Source: an uncultured Haliea sp. (GTDB taxonomy: Bacteria; Pseudomonadota; Gammaproteobacteria; Pseudomonadales; Halieaceae). From it: a stretch of DNA of 64,000 bases. The DNA lies in contig CAMYIZ010000037.1 of NCBI GenBank assembly GCA_947258585.1, positions 1-64,000 on the forward strand, given 5' to 3'. Positions 9,085 through 17,555 of the stretch are shown here, one piece after another. Below the pieces are notes generated by a model. The model saw only the letters and a list, made by a program, of their open reading frames with translations, searched no databases and had not been told where the DNA came from. Position numbers and translations under genes: made by a program. Position 1 is the stretch's first letter, and every line of letters starts with the position of its first letter.

Positions 9085-9429
9085 ATGCGTTTACTTGTGA
9101 CTGCACTGCTGCTGATTACCTCGATCCAGGTCCAGGCGCTTGCTCTGGGGCCGGATGACTTTGCCGCCGCCAAGCGCCTAAGCTGCGTGCTGGCCCAGGA
9201 TTCACTTGGCTACCTGAGTGAAGACGATTACGCCGCGCTGACCGATGAGGTGCTGGAAGAATATGACGCGACGGACGGCGATGTCATCTACGCCAAGGCG
9301 CTGGGCTATTTCGACGGGCTGATGTTCGGGATTCCCGAGCAGGACGCCGCCGGCATCCAGTCCCGCCTGCGCAGCTTTGTCGACAGCCATGCCTGTGCCC
9401 AGGTAACGCGGGTAAGCTTTACTCTCTAG
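9085..9429 (+). CDS. Small secreted protein of unknown function
   Basis: A 114-residue protein with a signal peptide (MRLLVTALLLITSIQVQA, cleavage near residue 18). The mature part is acidic and helical and carries two cysteines (RLSCVL and SHACAQ) that could form one disulfide, as in small periplasmic proteins. No family is recognised. It stands between a divergent oxidoreductase and a DUF3833 lipoprotein gene on the same strand. Confidence 0.6.
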   Translation: MRLLVTALLLITSIQVQALALGPDDFAAAKRLSCVLAQDSLGYLSEDDYAALTDEVLEEYDATDGDVIYAKALGYFDGLMFGIPEQDAAGIQSRLRSFVDSHACAQVTRVSFTL

Positions 9430-9436
9430 GTTTCCC

Positions 9437-9458
9437 GGCCGGTGATCTTTCGCCGGCC
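9437..9458 (+). terminator. Weak hairpin after the small secreted gene
   Basis: An 8-bp stem with one G-U pair (GGCCGGTG / CGCCGGCC) and a six-base loop, starting 8 bases after the stop codon at 9429. There is no T-run, so terminator function is uncertain. Confidence 0.3.
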
Positions 9459-9503
9459 ACGCTGCGTAGGTAAGTGGTACCCTCAGCGTCTGTGAGACCT
9501 CCC

Positions 9504-10046
9504 ATGTTCAAAACTGCTGCCCTTGCCCTGCTGCTGGTCCTGGTGGCCAGTGTCGCCGGTTGCACTCCCGTAACTGTGCAGGATTACGCGGACAACCGCC
9601 CTGTGCTGGTCCCCGAGGAGTTTTTCCAGGGCCGGCTGACGGCCCACGGTGTCGTCAAGAACCGGGGTGGCAAGGTCATCCGCTATTTCAACGCCGACAT
9701 CAAGGCGTACTGGGAAAACGGAGTTGGCACGCTGGAGGAGGACTTCATTTTCGATGACGGCGAGCCACAGCGCAGGGTGTGGACCCTGACCCCGCAGGGG
9801 GAGGGCCGCTACACGGGCACCGCAGGGGATGTGATTGGTGACGGGCAGGTCACCATCGCCGGCAACAGCATGTTTCTGGACTATGTGCTGCGGATTCCCT
9901 ACAACGACGGTACCCTGGACCTGCGCATTGATGATCGCATGTATCTCGTGAATCCCACCACGCTGGTCAACGAGTCCACGATGACGAAGTTTGGTGTCCG
10001 GGTGGGTGAGATCCTGCTGGTGATCGAGAAACGCGGCGACCGTTAG
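9504..10046 (+). CDS. DUF3833-family lipoprotein
   Basis: A 180-residue protein with a lipobox (VAGC, Cys near residue 19) and a compact beta-barrel-like body matching DUF3833 (FFQGRLTAHGVVKNRGG, then RRVWTLTPQGEGRYTGTAGD). Function is unknown; the fold resembles lipocalin-like periplasmic proteins. ATG at 9504 was chosen over an upstream start at 9474 because it begins the signal sequence directly. The next gene starts 7 bases later, so they are probably co-transcribed. Confidence 0.75.
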   Translation: MFKTAALALLLVLVASVAGCTPVTVQDYADNRPVLVPEEFFQGRLTAHGVVKNRGGKVIRYFNADIKAYWENGVGTLEEDFIFDDGEPQRRVWTLTPQGEGRYTGTAGDVIGDGQVTIAGNSMFLDYVLRIPYNDGTLDLRIDDRMYLVNPTTLVNESTMTKFGVRVGEILLVIEKRGDR

Positions 10047-10053
10047 CGGCGCG

Positions 10054-10491
10054 ATGGTGGTACTGACGATCAGGGGGCTTGGCTTCGCGGGCCTGGCGCC
10101 ATTTTTCCTGTTTGTACTGGGGGTCTGGTTTCTCCATGATTACCCCCGCGCGTTGTCCCAGCAGGGATTTGTTGTCTATTCACTCGCCATTCTCTGTTTC
10201 CTCGCCGGCAGTCTGTGGGGCAGCGCCATGCACCGGCAGGGCAAGGACAAGCTGCTCAGGCTGGTGGTGAGCAACGGCATTGTCCTTTTCGCTGCCTTCA
10301 GTGTCCTCACCGCCCAGGCGCTGGTGGCCTCGGTGCTGCTGGCGCTGGGTTATCTGGCGACGCTATGGTACGAGCGCAGCAGCGGCAGCCGCCGGGGCTG
10401 GTATGCATCCCTGCGCCTGCAACTGACCCTGCTTGTGGTTACGCTGCACATTGCTTACATTGCGGGGCTCATTGCCCGCAGTACAGCCTGA
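10054..10491 (+). CDS. DUF3429-family inner-membrane protein
   Basis: A 145-residue protein with four or five hydrophobic segments (about 6-28, 38-56, 70-100, 120-142) and the DUF3429 feature FLAGSLWGSAM. No biochemical role is known. It follows the DUF3833 gene after 7 bases, which suggests joint expression. Confidence 0.75.
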   Translation: MVVLTIRGLGFAGLAPFFLFVLGVWFLHDYPRALSQQGFVVYSLAILCFLAGSLWGSAMHRQGKDKLLRLVVSNGIVLFAAFSVLTAQALVASVLLALGYLATLWYERSSGSRRGWYASLRLQLTLLVVTLHIAYIAGLIARSTA

Positions 10492-10525
10492 GTCGGGCGC
10501 AACATCTGAGAACAGGAGATAAAGC

Positions 10526-11536
10526 ATGCGCGCCATTTCGGTACCCAAGCCCGGCGGCCTGGACAAGCTGGCACTGGTCGAGGTCGAAGCCCGTGCCCCG
10601 GGGCACGGCGAAATCCAGGTCCAGGTCAGGGCCAGCTCGCTGAACTTTCACGACTATCTGGTGGTGACCGGGCTACTGCCCGCCGAAGACGGACGCGTTC
10701 CGATGTCCGACGGCGCCGGGGTGGTGACGGCGGTGGGTGAGGGGGTCGAGGACTTCGCGGTTGGAGACCGGGTGCTGAGCTGCTTCTTCCCGAACTGGCT
10801 GGACGGCCGCCCCCGGCTGGAGAAAATGCGCGGCGTGCCCGGGGACAACGTTGACGGTTTCGCCGCAGAGACGGTGACCATGCCGGCCCGGGGTTTTACC
10901 CGCATGCCGACCGGCCTGGACTTTGCCGAGGCCGCGACCCTGACCTGCGCTGGCCTTACCGCCTGGCGCGCGCTGGCGGTGGAGACGCACCTCCGGCCCG
11001 GCGACTGGGTGCTGGTGCAGGGCAGCGGCGGGGTTTCCCTGTTTGCCCTGCAGTTCGCGCGGCAGATGGGCTGCCGGGTCATTGCCACCTCATCTTCTGA
11101 CGCCAAGCTGCAGCGCATGGCTGCCCTGGGCGCAGAGCACCTGATCAACTACCGCGAGACGCCGGCATGGGGCAAGCGGGTGCTTGAGCTTACCGGCGGC
11201 CGCGGCGCGGACCTGGTGGTTGAAGTGGGCGGTTCCGGTACGGTGGCCCAATCCGTGCGCGCCGTTGCCTTCGATGGCTGCATCAGCATGATCGGCGTGC
11301 TCACCGGGCTGTCTGGCGAGGTCCCCACGGCGGAACTGTTCCAGAAGAATGCGCGCATTAGCGGGATCACCGTCGGCAGCCGCGCCCAGCAGCTGGACAT
11401 GATCGCCGCGGTCGAGGCCGGCGGTATCCAGCCGGTGGTCGACAGCCGCTATCCCCTGGAACAGCTCGCCGACGCCTTCCGCCACCAGGAATCGCAGCAG
11501 CATTTCGGCAAGATCTGCATCGATATCGGCGGCTGA
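10526..11536 (+). CDS. Zinc-independent MDR-family oxidoreductase (quinone-reductase-like)
   Basis: A 336-residue medium-chain dehydrogenase/reductase. The N-terminal GroES-like domain contains SSLNFHDYL and GAGVVTAVGEGVEDFAVGDRV, and the Rossmann half carries VQGSGGVSLFALQFARQMG near residue 170. No structural zinc-binding cysteine cluster is evident, as in quinone-reductase-type MDRs. It should reduce alpha,beta-unsaturated carbonyls or quinones with NAD(P)H; the exact substrate is unclear. An AACAGGAG site precedes the ATG. Confidence 0.85.
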   Translation: MRAISVPKPGGLDKLALVEVEARAPGHGEIQVQVRASSLNFHDYLVVTGLLPAEDGRVPMSDGAGVVTAVGEGVEDFAVGDRVLSCFFPNWLDGRPRLEKMRGVPGDNVDGFAAETVTMPARGFTRMPTGLDFAEAATLTCAGLTAWRALAVETHLRPGDWVLVQGSGGVSLFALQFARQMGCRVIATSSSDAKLQRMAALGAEHLINYRETPAWGKRVLELTGGRGADLVVEVGGSGTVAQSVRAVAFDGCISMIGVLTGLSGEVPTAELFQKNARISGITVGSRAQQLDMIAAVEAGGIQPVVDSRYPLEQLADAFRHQESQQHFGKICIDIGG

Positions 11537-11548
11537 TACCGGTCCTGC

Positions 11549-11570
11549 AGGCTCCTTCCAGGCTCCTTCC
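11549..11570. repeat. 11-bp tandem direct repeat, two copies
   Basis: AGGCTCCTTCC is repeated head to tail without spacer, between the MDR stop and the tRNA promoter. It is too short to be more than a local duplication. Confidence 0.6.
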
Positions 11571-11573
11571 AGG

Positions 11574-11602
11574 TGCCATCGGCGGGGGATGGCTGCTATA
11601 CT
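11574..11602 (+). promoter_or_regulatory. Promoter for tRNA-Arg
   Basis: An extended -10 (TGC TATACT; TATACT at 11597-11602) lies 12 bases before the tRNA start, with a weak -35 (TGCCAT, 11574-11579, 17-bp spacer). The stretch after the -10 is GC-rich, like the discriminator of growth-rate-controlled stable-RNA promoters. Confidence 0.6.
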
Positions 11603-11614
11603 CCCGCCCGCAGT

Positions 11615-11691
11615 GCCCCCGTAGCTCAGTTGAATAGAGCGACCCCCTCCTAAGGGGTAGGTCGCAGGTTTGAGTCCTGCCGGGGGCACCA
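11615..11691 (+). tRNA. tRNA-Arg (anticodon CCU)
   Basis: A complete cloverleaf of 77 bases: 7-bp acceptor (GCCCCCG / CGGGGGC), D stem GCTC/GAGC, anticodon stem ACCCC/GGGGT with loop CTCCTAA, T stem GCAGG/CCTGC with loop TTTGAGT, and encoded CCA. Anticodon CCT reads AGG, a rare arginine codon in GC-rich gammaproteobacteria. The Hsp20 promoter lies downstream. Confidence 0.95.
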
Positions 11692-11707
11692 AATTTGGTA
11701 GCCCCGG
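11680..11707. repeat. Imperfect inverted repeat spanning the tRNA 3' end
   Basis: The last bases of the tRNA (from CCGGGGGC through the encoded CCA) are mirrored by the adjacent trailer ending GCCCCGG, with 12 of 14 positions able to pair around AAATTT. It may act as a weak terminator or processing signal. No integrase lies nearby, so an attachment site is unlikely. Confidence 0.4.
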
Positions 11708-11813
11708 AGGCAGGGTCGGAAGCTTCCGGAGACCCTTATCACACCAGGTACTCAGCCTGCCCCCCTGTGCCTCGCCCAATGCCCCCCGGTCGCCCCAGAG
11801 TGCACATGCCCCG

Positions 11814-11839
11814 CTTGAAATTGTACAAAAACCCCTTAT
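11814..11839 (+). promoter_or_regulatory. Sigma32-like heat-shock promoter of hsp20
   Basis: CTTGAAA at 11814-11820, an 11-base spacer, then CCCCTTAT at 11832-11839. This matches the sigma32 pattern (CTTGAAA, 11-16 bases, CCCCATnT) with one or two mismatches in the downstream box. It lies 47 bases before the hsp20 start. Confidence 0.75.
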
Positions 11840-11886
11840 ATACAGTGATGTCGCGGGACCAACCGCAAATTCAAAGGAGGTGTCAG

Positions 11887-12312
11887 ATGTCTCTGATTCA
11901 ACGCAATAATCCGTTCGATCTTGACCGGTTTTTTGACAATTTCCTTGCGCCGGCCAGCAGCAACAATGAAATGGGGTCTTTCTTCGCGCCACGGGTGGAT
12001 GTCCGGGACAGGGAGGACCACTACGAAATCACCGCCGAACTGCCGGGGGTGGACAAGAAAAATATCCACGTGCACGTCAAGGACGGGGTGTTGACCCTGG
12101 AGGCCGAGGCCAGCCAGAGCGAGAAGGAGGAGAAGGGAGGCAGGGTGATCCGCCAGGAGCGTCGCTATGGCCGTTACCTGCGCAGCTTCGATCTCGGTGG
12201 GGATGTCCACGACGAGGACATCAATGCCTCCTTCAAGGATGGCGTGCTGACCCTGACCGCACCGAAGGTCAAGCCCGACGTGCCAGAACCGCGGCGCATC
12301 GAGATCCAGTAA
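11887..12312 (+). CDS. Small heat-shock protein, Hsp20/alpha-crystallin family
   Basis: A 141-residue IbpA/Hsp20-type holdase chaperone. The alpha-crystallin domain spans about residues 34-128, with PRVDVRDREDHYEI, AELPGVDKKNIHV, GVLTLEAE and the second GVLTLTAPK strand. A short N-terminal arm (NPFDLDRFFDNF) and an IEI C-terminal motif complete the family pattern. The very strong AAAGGAGG site supports ATG 11887 rather than upstream in-frame starts. Expression should be heat-inducible given the sigma32-like promoter upstream. Confidence 0.95.
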   Translation: MSLIQRNNPFDLDRFFDNFLAPASSNNEMGSFFAPRVDVRDREDHYEITAELPGVDKKNIHVHVKDGVLTLEAEASQSEKEEKGGRVIRQERRYGRYLRSFDLGGDVHDEDINASFKDGVLTLTAPKVKPDVPEPRRIEIQ

Positions 12313-12318
12313 GCACCC

Positions 12319-13290
12319 TTACCCTGCGCCGGCAGACTGGGGTATGTCGGCGCAGGGGTCGCCACGGTCGTGGGCGGCGGTGAAGATCGTGAAGTCGCTC
12401 CAGGCAGGCGTCGCGGCAGCGTAGTCGCCGGGCTCGATGCGTTCGGGTTCGAGTTCGGCCATGGTGACGGCAACGATAGTGGCCTCGGGCTGTAGCCGCT
12501 GCAGGAATCGCGGTATGCCCCAGTCGCGGCGGGCATGGCCATTGCCCGTGATGATGACGGCCCGCCCGTGGCTGCGGGCGCGGGCGAGACGGGTAGCCAT
12601 GTAGGCGTCGCGGGCAATCTGCACCTGCACCATGGCCGCCATGTGCTCGGCGGGCAGCAGGCCACAGTGGGCGTCGGCCATCAGCTCCTGCATTGCCAGG
12701 CGCTGTTCGGCGCTGAAGAGTGTGTCAGGCTGTAATTGCTCGCGGGTTGTGGCGTCCAGCGCCGCGTCTAGCCCGTCGCTGAACACCGCGCGCACGGTGG
12801 CAGCTGGAAACATAAGGTCCACCGGCTGCCAGCCACGCTCCAGCACAGCGGCGAATACCGGCTCGTACAGGCGCCACTCAGGCCAGCCGGATTGTTCCCA
12901 GGACAGTGCCGTGGCCAGGCCCGCTGTGCCGGTGGAATCCCCCCGCAGCCAGGCCTCGAGTGCCGGGGCCTGGTCGGCATCCACTTGCTCAAACCCCGCT
13001 ATCGCCGTCTCAGACCAGGGCAACCCGGTAATGATTTCTGCCTGTAGCTGATGGTGCACGGGGTTGTCGTGATGCTCGCCGAGGAGCAAGTAGTCGGCGC
13101 CTGCCAATGCCTCCTGCATGGCGGTGAAGGTGGTGAACGTCTGCTCGCGGGCAGACCAGACCCGATTCAACAACGGGTGCTCGCCGGTCTCCGGTGCCGT
13201 CCGGGGCAGGGCATTGACACAGCCCGTCAGCAACAGGCCCAGAAGGCCAAGCAGGAGCGGCCGGGTCGTCCGAGGTGAGGCTGCGATCAT
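12319..13290 (-). CDS. ChaN-family haem-binding-type lipoprotein
   Basis: A 323-residue lipoprotein (LLTGC lipobox, Cys near residue 24). The conserved core DYLLLGEHHDNPVHH near residue 70 and later WEQSGWP and ITGNGHARRDWGIP match the ChaN/DUF399 haem-binding family (PF04187), outer-membrane-associated proteins linked to iron or haem handling. An upstream in-frame start at 13404 exists, but ATG 13290 begins the lipoprotein signal. It converges with hsp20, with only 6 bases between the genes. Confidence 0.8.
   Translation of the reverse strand: MIAASPRTTRPLLLGLLGLLLTGCVNALPRTAPETGEHPLLNRVWSAREQTFTTFTAMQEALAGADYLLLGEHHDNPVHHQLQAEIITGLPWSETAIAGFEQVDADQAPALEAWLRGDSTGTAGLATALSWEQSGWPEWRLYEPVFAAVLERGWQPVDLMFPAATVRAVFSDGLDAALDATTREQLQPDTLFSAEQRLAMQELMADAHCGLLPAEHMAAMVQVQIARDAYMATRLARARSHGRAVIITGNGHARRDWGIPRFLQRLQPEATIVAVTMAELEPERIEPGDYAAATPAWSDFTIFTAAHDRGDPCADIPQSAGAG
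12322..12357 (+). terminator. Hairpin ending hsp20, inside the chaN-like 3' end
   Basis: A 10-bp perfect stem (CCCTGCGCCG / CGGCGCAGGG) with a 16-base loop starts 10 bases after the hsp20 stop. It lies inside the last codons of the convergent gene and has no T-run. Confidence 0.4.
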
Positions 13291-13453
13291 GGGAGGTCGG
13301 ATCCTGTCGGAAAGAGGGGATTGTAACCAATCCTGCGCCCGGAGGCGGAGCGCGCCGCGCAGGCCAACCCGCGGGGACCGCCCTCCACGGGCCGCCCTAG
13401 GCACGCCGGGCCGGGATGTGCCAGAATAGGATTAAACTAATGAGGATTAGTCC

Positions 13454-14812
13454 ATGTCTGCCACTGACGCCTATGTGCTTGCTCCCGACTGTCAGGACCT
13501 GGCCCACCTGCCCGGAGAATATGGCTGGCCCCTGCTCGGCGTAACGCCCGAGTTGCTGCGTGACCAGCTCGGTCTGGCGCGACGCTTTTACCGCCAGTAC
13601 GGCCCGGTCTCCAGAATCCAGATGGCACGCCAGCGAGGTGTGTTGGCCTTGGGGCCGGACCTGGCCCAGACCATTCTTCTGGACAAGGAGCAGAATTTTT
13701 CCGCAAAGATGGGCTACAAGTGGTCCCTCGCGCCCTTTTTTGGCGACCACTACCTGCTGGGTAACGATTTCGACGAGCACAAGTTCCAGCGCCGGATCAT
13801 GCAGACCGGGTTCAAGACCGCAGCCATGCGCGGCTATGTGGAGTTGATGAACCCCATCCTGGAACAGGGGATGGCGAACTGGGACCAGCTGCCGGAATTC
13901 CGCTTTTTCCCGCGCATCAAGGAGCTGCTGCTGGCACAGGCGCTGAAGGTCTTCTACGGCGTCGACGGCGGCAGCGCGGTGGCGGGGGAGCTTTCCCGCG
14001 CGTTTACGGACATCACCGAGGGCATGCTGGGGCTGTTCCACGTCGATCTGCCCGGGTTCCGCTTTCGCCGCGGCCAGCGCGGCAAGCGCCTGATCGAGGC
14101 CTATCTGTCGGGCCTGCTGCCCGCGGCCCGGGCAGAGGAGCGCATGGACATGCTCGCCTACATGGCCAAGGAAACCCGTCCCGATGGCCAACTGTTCTCG
14201 GACCGGGAACTGGTGGACCACGCCAACTTCCTCCTCTTCGCCGCCCACGACACCACCACCAGCACCTTGACCCACATGATGTACTACCTGGCGCGCTATC
14301 CGGAGTGGCAGCAACGTATCCGCGAGGAGGGCCGCGCGGTCAGTGCCAGCGGGGCGCTGGGCTATGACGACCTGCCGGCACTGCCGCTGCTGGAGGCCGC
14401 TTTTTTCGAATCCCAGCGCCTGCACCCGTCCGTCGGCGTCATGGCCAGGCGTACCATTCGCGACTGCAAGCTGGGTGATGTCGACGTGCTTGCCAATACC
14501 CTGGTGTTCCAGTTCCCCATGTTCACCAACCGGATGCAGGAATTCTGGCAGGATCCTGACAGCTTCGATCCGGACCGCTTCCTGCCCCCGCGGCAGGAGC
14601 AGAAGGGGCATCCCTTTGCCTTCATGCCCTTTGGCGGTGGCGCCCACAAGTGCATCGGCATGCACTTCGGCAACATGCAGGCGCGGCTGTTCAGCCACCA
14701 GTTCCTGCAGCGCTATGAAATCAGCCTGCCCCCGGGGCACCAGGCCAGTTTCCAGACTGTGCCCCTGCCGAAACTGCGCGACGACCTGCCCCTGCGCCTG
14801 CGCCGGCTGTAG
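13454..14812 (+). CDS. Cytochrome P450
   Basis: A 452-residue bacterial P450. It has the I-helix oxygen-activation motif AAHDTT (about 263-268), the K-helix ExxR (ESQR, 319-322) and the haem loop FGGGAHKCIG (393-402) with the axial cysteine at 400. No membrane anchor is present, so it is probably soluble and served by separate ferredoxin/reductase genes, which are not in the window. It monooxygenates an unknown substrate; fatty, terpenoid or steroid compounds are plausible from the later acyl-CoA dehydrogenase and epoxide-hydrolase genes, but this is inference. Confidence 0.92.
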   Translation: MSATDAYVLAPDCQDLAHLPGEYGWPLLGVTPELLRDQLGLARRFYRQYGPVSRIQMARQRGVLALGPDLAQTILLDKEQNFSAKMGYKWSLAPFFGDHYLLGNDFDEHKFQRRIMQTGFKTAAMRGYVELMNPILEQGMANWDQLPEFRFFPRIKELLLAQALKVFYGVDGGSAVAGELSRAFTDITEGMLGLFHVDLPGFRFRRGQRGKRLIEAYLSGLLPAARAEERMDMLAYMAKETRPDGQLFSDRELVDHANFLLFAAHDTTTSTLTHMMYYLARYPEWQQRIREEGRAVSASGALGYDDLPALPLLEAAFFESQRLHPSVGVMARRTIRDCKLGDVDVLANTLVFQFPMFTNRMQEFWQDPDSFDPDRFLPPRQEQKGHPFAFMPFGGGAHKCIGMHFGNMQARLFSHQFLQRYEISLPPGHQASFQTVPLPKLRDDLPLRLRRL

Positions 14813-14876
14813 CCCGCTGCACGGCGGCGGCGCTTGCAAATTACCGGGTCAGGTATCAACCTAGCATACTGTGAAT

Positions 14877-14899
14877 GACCGCCGCATACCGCGGCGGTC
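14877..14899 (+). terminator. Perfect hairpin between P450 and slt
   Basis: A 9-bp stem (GACCGCCGC / GCGGCGGTC) with 5-base loop in the 120-base gap. It has no T-run on either strand. It could be a terminator for the P450 or an operator near the slt promoter. Confidence 0.35.
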
Positions 14900-14932
14900 G
14901 CCTGAAGGTCACAGTCAGCGAGGTATGCCCAG

Positions 14933-16852
14933 TTGCGGTTGCGGGTAGTCTGTTTGGTGATGTTGTTCCATGCTCTGGTACCAGCCCTGCCACTGCAGGC
15001 GGACAACCTGCCCCTGGCGAGGGAGGGCTACAGTGACGCGGTCCGGGCCATTGAACGGGGCCTGTGGGCGGAGTACCAGCAGCTGCGCCCGGCGCTGGAA
15101 GACTACCCCTTGGCCATCTATCTCGACTACTACGAACTCAGTCGCAAGACCCGCCAGGTACGCCCGGGGGATGCCAAACTGTTCCTGCAGCGCAGCCAGG
15201 ACTCGCCGCTGCCGAATCGTTTCCTTGCGTCTTACCTCAGCCAGGCGGGGAAGGACGGGCGCTGGCAGGATTTCCTCGCCGTCATGCCCTACGAACCCAA
15301 CAGCATCGAGCTCAAATGCTTCTATTTCCGGGCCCGGCTGGCGCAGGGTGACCCGCTGGCGGCCTGGGAGGGCGCCGAGCGCCTGTGGGTGCACGGCGAA
15401 TCACGGCCCAAGGCCTGTGACCCGCTGTTTGCCGCCTGGCAGAAGGCCGGGCAACTGAGTGATGAGATTGTCTGGGCACGCCTGCTCAAGGCCTTCGAGG
15501 CCCGCCAGCGGTCGCTGCTGAACTATGTGGCTCGCAAGGGCAGCGACAGCCTGCGCCCCTGGTCGGACAGGCTGCTGGAGATCTACAGCAACCCGGCCCG
15601 GATGCGGAGCCTGGTGCCGGCGACGGAAGATCCCCGCAACGCGGATATCGTCGCCTATGGCACCGCCTATTTTGCCCGCTACAAGCCGGACCCGGCCCTG
15701 CAGCAGTGGCTGTATTTTGCCGACCGCCTGCACTTCAGCGCAGGCCAGCGGGCGCTGGCGGAGGAGGCCCTGGTGCTGCGCAGCCTGTTGGCAAAGTCCA
15801 CGGATAACCTGCCCTGGGTGGAGGCTGCGCTCGATCGCCTCGGCGACGATGGGCTGGTGGAAATTCGCCTGCGCTGGGCATTGCAGGAGCAGGACTGGGC
15901 CGCGCTGGCGGGCAACCTGCAAAAATTGTCGCCGACTGGCCGGGCGGAACCGACCTGGCGCTACTGGCAGGCGGTTGTTCACGAGCGTGCGGGCGAGCGG
16001 CAGTTGGCCGAGGCCCTGCTGCGCGATCTGGCGCAGGAGCGCGACTACTATGGCTTCCTGGCAGCGGAGCGATTGGGTTTGCCCCCTGTCTTCAATCATC
16101 GGCAATCCGCCCTGGCGCCCGAACGGGCGGAGCCCCTGCGGCAGTTGCCGGTGGTGCGGCGCATAGAAGAGCTGTATCACCACAGAGAAGAGAACCTGGC
16201 ACACTCGGAGTGGTATCAGGCGCTGCAGGCGACCTCGCCGGAGGAGCAGCAGGAACTGGCGACGCTGGCCTCGAGTCTTGGCTGGCACCGCATGGCAATC
16301 GATGCGGCCAACAGGGCCGAGGCCTGGGATGCCCTGGATCTGCGCTTTCCAACCCCCTATCAGGATACCTTCAGCCGCTACGCCAGCCAGCGCCGGGTTC
16401 CGGTCACGGAACTGATGGCTATCGCCCGCCGCGAGAGTGCCTTCTACGCCGGTGCCCGGTCACCGGTCGGTGCTCGCGGGCTGATGCAGGTGATGCCGGC
16501 AACGGGCAAGCAGGTGGCGGCCCAGCTCAAGACCAGCCACAGTGACCAGGCGCTGTATGACGTCGAGCACAACGTACTGTTGGGCAGTGCCTACTACCGG
16601 CAATTGCTGGACCGCTACGGCGGCAACCGGGTACTGGCAATGGCGGCCTACAACGCGGGTCCGCACCGGGTGGACCGCTGGCGCAATCGGCCTGAGGAGA
16701 CCGTGCCGGTGGACGTCTGGATCGAGACCATCCCGTTTCGGGAGACCCGTAATTACGTCAAGGCGGTGCTCGCCTACAACCTGGTATTCAAGTACTTGCT
16801 CGGCGAGGAAGGTACGCTGCTTACCGGCCAGGAACGCAGGCTGACATACTGA
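14933..16852 (+). CDS. slt: Soluble lytic murein transglycosylase (Slt70-type)
   Basis: A 639-residue periplasmic enzyme. A signal peptide (to LPLQA-D, residue 23) leads to a long helical superhelix domain and a C-terminal lysozyme-like domain. The catalytic Glu is at 501 (RRESAF), with GLMQVMPATG and MAAYNAGPHRVDRW typical of family 1A. It cleaves glycan strands of peptidoglycan to 1,6-anhydro products. The start is TTG at 14933, since no ATG or GTG in frame gives the signal peptide; a GAGG is about 10 bases upstream. The downstream glycosyltransferase gene begins 13 bases later. Confidence 0.9.
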   Translation: MRLRVVCLVMLFHALVPALPLQADNLPLAREGYSDAVRAIERGLWAEYQQLRPALEDYPLAIYLDYYELSRKTRQVRPGDAKLFLQRSQDSPLPNRFLASYLSQAGKDGRWQDFLAVMPYEPNSIELKCFYFRARLAQGDPLAAWEGAERLWVHGESRPKACDPLFAAWQKAGQLSDEIVWARLLKAFEARQRSLLNYVARKGSDSLRPWSDRLLEIYSNPARMRSLVPATEDPRNADIVAYGTAYFARYKPDPALQQWLYFADRLHFSAGQRALAEEALVLRSLLAKSTDNLPWVEAALDRLGDDGLVEIRLRWALQEQDWAALAGNLQKLSPTGRAEPTWRYWQAVVHERAGERQLAEALLRDLAQERDYYGFLAAERLGLPPVFNHRQSALAPERAEPLRQLPVVRRIEELYHHREENLAHSEWYQALQATSPEEQQELATLASSLGWHRMAIDAANRAEAWDALDLRFPTPYQDTFSRYASQRRVPVTELMAIARRESAFYAGARSPVGARGLMQVMPATGKQVAAQLKTSHSDQALYDVEHNVLLGSAYYRQLLDRYGGNRVLAMAAYNAGPHRVDRWRNRPEETVPVDVWIETIPFRETRNYVKAVLAYNLVFKYLLGEEGTLLTGQERRLTY

Positions 16853-16865
16853 GCGTGGGCAGACA

Positions 16866-17555
16866 ATGAGCCGCCCCAGCCTGAGCTTCGTCATCCCGGT
16901 ACTCAATGAGGCCGAGCGCATCGGCCCCCTGCTGGCACAGCTGGCGCGTGATTTCCCGACGGCCCAGAGAATCGTGGTTGACGGCGGCAGCGCCGATGGC
17001 ACCGTAGCAGCGGCCATGCCCGGCTGTACCCAGCTGTTGTTGGGCGCGCCTGGCCGTTCGGCGCAGATGAACCTGGGGGGGCGCGCTGCCAGCGGCGACT
17101 ACCTGCTTTTCCTCCACGCGGACACCCGGCCCCGGTTTGCTGGCCCGGAGCTGGAGAGAGCGCTGGCTGCGGCGCCCCGCTGGGGCTTTTTCCCTCTGCG
17201 GCTGGATGGTCGCAGAGCGGTGTTTCGGCTGCTCGAGCGCGGCATTACGCTCCGCTCCCGGCTGAGCGGCATTGGCACCGGCGACCAGCTGTTGTTCCTG
17301 CAGCGTGAGCTGTTTCAGGACTGCGGTGGCTTTGCCGCCATTCCGCTGATGGAGGATGTGGAGCTGTGCGCGCGACTGCGGCGAATATCCAGGCCCAGGG
17401 TGCCCGCTGGGCTGGCGGTGGAGACTTCCAGCCGGCGCTGGGAGGCGCGGGGCGTGCTGCGCACTGTGCTGCAGATGTGGGGGCTGCGACTTGCCTATGC
17501 CCTGGGGGCGGCGCCTGCGCGGCTGTGGCGAATCTATTACGGTCCCCGTGGCTGA
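16866..17555 (+). CDS. TIGR04283-like glycosyltransferase (GT-A, arsenosugar-type)
   Basis: A 229-residue GT-A enzyme starting with LSFVIPVLNEAERI and containing VDGGSADGT, GRSAQMN, LFLHADT and GTGDQLLF. This is the pattern of the TIGR04283 family, first noted near arsenosugar genes. No arsM/arsS-type gene is in this window, so an arsenosugar role is not supported here. It overlaps the next gene (GTG 17548) by 8 bases, so the pair is translationally coupled. Confidence 0.8.
   Translation: MSRPSLSFVIPVLNEAERIGPLLAQLARDFPTAQRIVVDGGSADGTVAAAMPGCTQLLLGAPGRSAQMNLGGRAASGDYLLFLHADTRPRFAGPELERALAAAPRWGFFPLRLDGRRAVFRLLERGITLRSRLSGIGTGDQLLFLQRELFQDCGGFAAIPLMEDVELCARLRRISRPRVPAGLAVETSSRRWEARGVLRTVLQMWGLRLAYALGAAPARLWRIYYGPRG

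Noticed and set aside
11549-11570. Tandem repeat as part of a CRISPR or mobile end
   Set aside because: Only two 11-bp copies without spacers.
11615-11691. tRNA-Arg 3' end as an integration site
   Set aside because: No integrase or second copy of the tRNA end in the window.
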